A DNA stretch of 33,901 nucleotides. Origin: Eubacterium sp. Lineage in GTDB: Bacteria > Bacillota > Clostridia > Lachnospirales > Lachnospiraceae. Every line of letters starts with the position of its first letter. Position 1 is the first letter of the stretch. Positions 32,596 to 33,901 of this stretch are shown here, in pieces. A model generated the notes under the pieces. The model had not been told where the DNA came from, ran no database searches, and saw only the letters and a list, made by a program, of their open reading frames with translations. Position numbers and translations under genes: made by a program. Location: the NCBI GenBank assembly GCA_017477505.1, contig JAFUVQ010000008.1, positions 1-33,901 on the forward strand, read 5' to 3'.

Positions 32596-33054
32596 TTAAC
32601 GGAAAGAAAAATATAGTACAAATACTGCAGCTATTATAATAAATGCCCCTATAGTGAGGTATTTATAGTTGTTGACTTCACCAGGATTATCAGAATTAAC
32701 AGTAAGCAACATTTGGTCGCCCTTTTCATAATGTGTGCTTGACCAGTGTGATACGTAGTTATATTTTTGCCCCCTAACCTCGTATTCATACGTCGCTCTA
32801 TACCTGTATTGATCTTCATCCTTATCATATTTTTTTGACACACTCGTTACAACAGCCGTAACCTCCATGTCATATTCATTATTTACTGTGAATTGACGTG
32901 TTATATAATGAATACCTACGGCAATAAGAGCAATTGCTACTAGAACTCCAAAGAATATTCGGACCTTCTCACTCCCGGTATAAACATGGCGATACTTCTT
33001 CTTTTTAGTTTTCCCATGTTTCTTCTTAATATCAACTATATCATTTTCTGGCAT
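32596..33054 (-). CDS. DUF3592 two-helix membrane protein
   Basis: A 152-residue membrane protein. A strongly basic cytoplasmic N-terminus (KKKHGKTKKKKYRH, 10-23) leads to TM1 (about 31-50), a soluble beta-rich domain (about 57-125: EVTAVVTSV, YRATYEYEVRGQKYNYVS, GDQMLLTVNSDNPGEV) typical of DUF3592, and TM2 (about 131-150) at the C-terminus. The family function is unknown. AAGGA lies about 10 nt before the ATG. It has no obvious partner: 113 nt separate it from the FucO-like gene and 154 nt from the GNAT gene, the latter gap holding a possible TTGAAT-17-TAATAT promoter. Confidence 0.8.
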   Translation of the reverse strand: MPENDIVDIKKKHGKTKKKKYRHVYTGSEKVRIFFGVLVAIALIAVGIHYITRQFTVNNEYDMEVTAVVTSVSKKYDKDEDQYRYRATYEYEVRGQKYNYVSHWSSTHYEKGDQMLLTVNSDNPGEVNNYKYLTIGAFIIIAAVFVLYFSFR

Positions 33055-33208
33055 GTTTTCACATCCTTTTTTTAATTACGCCACCATATATTAATACATA
33101 TATTATTATGATTCAAAGCTACAGGATTTCCGTCAACTACATATTTATCCGGCTCTCTTGCTCTTTATATAGCTTTTCTGTCATATTACTCATATCAAGT
33201 ATTCCAAT

Positions 33209-33625
33209 TTAATCTACGTGATACATTATTCTCAATCTCTGAGCTTCATTAGCGGAAAAACCAAATTTTTCATAAAACGGTATTTTGTCCGGCATTGCAC
33301 ACAACTCAACAAAAATCTGAGTATCCGAAACACCATGTTCATTGATAAACTCAAGCAATTCATCAATCAATTTCCTGCCAATTCCTTTTCCCTGATATTC
33401 AGGCAACACAATAACATCTTTGATATAGTAACAAAGCCCCATATCACCAATAACTCTCGCCATAGCAACTATTCTTTCGCCATCAAATATAGAAACTCTA
33501 AACAAGGTATTATCCATTGCCAGTTTTGTCTGCTCTAAAGACGGGCCTTCTCCCCACACAGACTCCCACATATAAATAAACTCTTCTGCTGTTAATTCAT
33601 CATATTTTATTATTAGCTCACTCAT
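33209..33625 (-). CDS. GNAT-family N-acetyltransferase
   Basis: A 138-residue single-domain acetyltransferase. The acetyl-CoA motif is clear: YYIKDVIVLPEYQGKGIGRKLI (67-88), with Q78-G-K-G-I-G83 as the pyrophosphate loop, and FYEKFGF near the C-terminus is the usual motif B. Substrate is unknown. I chose the ATG at 33625, preceded by AGGGGAAG, because family members of this type begin at this point. An alternative ATG at 33676 adds 17 basic residues, overlaps the preceding 22-codon ORF as TAATG and also has a GGGAG site, so translation coupling with that ORF cannot be excluded. Confidence 0.85.
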   Translation of the reverse strand: MSELIIKYDELTAEEFIYMWESVWGEGPSLEQTKLAMDNTLFRVSIFDGERIVAMARVIGDMGLCYYIKDVIVLPEYQGKGIGRKLIDELLEFINEHGVSDTQIFVELCAMPDKIPFYEKFGFSANEAQRLRIMYHVD

Positions 33626-33675
33626 ATAATTCTTCCCCTTCGAACGATATCCTGGAAAAGTCCTCCTAAGAATCA

Positions 33676-33744
33676 TTATGCTTCTCCCGTTATCTCTTTT
33701 GCAAGTTCCAAAATCTCAAAAGCATATTTATCCTTACCATTCAT
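33676..33744 (-). CDS. Small 22-codon ORF between the epimerase and GNAT genes
   Basis: A 22-residue ORF, MNGKDKYAFEI then LELAKEITGEA, preceded by AAGGAG at an ideal 7-nt spacing and starting 25 nt after the upstream epimerase stop. It is amphipathic and acidic, with no signal peptide. Its stop overlaps an ATG (TAATG) in the GNAT leader. It could be a real small protein, a leader peptide that couples translation, or the surviving 5' end of a longer gene. I do not recognise it. Confidence 0.4.
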   Translation of the reverse strand: MNGKDKYAFEILELAKEITGEA

Positions 33745-33769
33745 TTTCTGTCTCCTTCTCACCTTAAGA

Positions 33770-33901
33770 TCACGCAATCTTTCCAACTGCTTTGAGCCAT
33801 CTGATCTCGTCACGTATGGTCTCTCTGTATGATCTTGTAGTATAACCAAGTTCCTTACTTGCTTTACTTGAATCAAAGCGGTTGTTCCTTGCAAGATTAT
33901 A
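33770..33901 (-). CDS. 3' end of an NAD-dependent epimerase/dehydratase (extended SDR), cut by window edge
   Basis: The frame entering from the right edge encodes 43 residues and stops at TGA: YNLARNNRFDSSKASKELGY, then TTRSYRETIRDEIRWLKAVG and KIA. FDSSKASKELGYTTRSYRETI is the C-terminal signature of extended SDR proteins of the dihydroflavonol-reductase type, where a KAxxELGY helix precedes the final helix. The upstream part with the NAD-binding GxxGxxG lies beyond the window. A longer ORF in another frame across this stretch is a shadow. Confidence 0.75.
   Translation of the reverse strand, partial: YNLARNNRFDSSKASKELGYTTRSYRETIRDEIRWLKAVGKIA

Noticed and set aside
33055-33208. Possible decayed coding remnant: an 18-codon ORF beginning MSNMTEKLYK and, in another frame, a stretch ending NPVALNHNNICINIWWRN
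   Set aside because: The two pieces might be joined by one frameshift, but each is too short and unrecognised to support a gene. Treated as intergenic.
33676-33894. 72-residue ORF at the right edge, minus strand
   Set aside because: Its first 50 codons overlap, in another frame, a sequence that reads clearly as the C-terminus of an extended SDR epimerase. Only the last 22 codons, with their own ribosome site, were kept.
1-33901. Genome-wide use of TAG as a sense codon
   Set aside because: At least four intact genes here (permease, ABC ATPase, nudC, DUF308) stop at TAG at the expected family length.
1-33901. Mobile elements, CRISPR arrays, tRNA or rRNA genes
   Set aside because: No transposase or integrase motifs, no regular short repeats with spacers, and no cloverleaf or rRNA-like sequence were seen.

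Overview
The window is A+T-rich and has the look of an anaerobic low-GC Firmicute, most likely a Lachnospiraceae member of the Butyrivibrio/Roseburia type. The evidence is strong Shine-Dalgarno sites before most genes, DUF6765 and DUF308 proteins, an AgrC/LytTR regulatory pair, Gram-positive lipoprotein signals and a FucO-type alcohol dehydrogenase. The genus is inferred; there is no rRNA or other phylogenetic marker here. Nearly everything is on the minus strand. The exceptions are a three-gene plus-strand island at about 25.9-29.0 kb. I see no tRNA, rRNA, CRISPR, insertion sequence, integrase or phage gene.

Region 1 (1-5.9 kb, minus): two strong hairpins, then a stand-alone AMP-forming ligase with its own promoter, a Rossmann/methyltransferase-like protein of unknown role, a Nudix hydrolase, an Isf-type flavoprotein, a TtcA-like PP-loop ATPase and a hexapeptide acetyltransferase. 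Region 2 (5.9-13.4 kb, minus): a compact envelope-stress style operon of ABC ATPase, FtsX-type permease, secreted beta-lactamase-fold serine hydrolase, OmpR-family response regulator and histidine kinase. In front of its promoter lie four TTAYA half-sites at an exact 11-bp period, a candidate binding site for the operon's own regulator. Then nudC.

Region 3 (14.3-25.7 kb, minus) is the most interesting part. A LytTR (AgrA-like) regulator heads nine closely packed genes: a four-TM protein, a DUF6765 protein, a DUF308 membrane protein, a 939-residue transmembrane class III adenylate cyclase with two predicted outer domains, a GTG-started M13 metallopeptidase lipoprotein, an ABC-2-like membrane protein without an ATPase, a membrane-anchored S37-type serine peptidase and a Sel1-repeat lipoprotein. 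Gaps run from an 8-nt overlap to 31 nt. Divergently transcribed from it is the cognate AgrC-like kinase, whose frame is broken by a single in-frame TAG between the phosphoacceptor helix and the ATPase domain. The intergenic space holds two 9-bp direct repeats separated by 12 bp, which fit the LytTR binding consensus at 8 of 9 positions each. I infer a two-component-controlled surface peptidase/cAMP signalling system whose sensor is currently interrupted.

Region 4 (27.3-33.9 kb): a plus-strand pair (LURP-one protein, zinc-ribbon protein) ends at a bidirectional terminator. Minus-strand genes follow: an unknown protein, a SAP-DUF6434-GNAT fusion, a FucO-like dehydrogenase, a DUF3592 membrane protein, a GNAT acetyltransferase, a tiny ORF, and the 3' end of an NAD-dependent epimerase gene cut by the window edge. 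Several of these are separated by clear intrinsic terminators, so they look like independent units.
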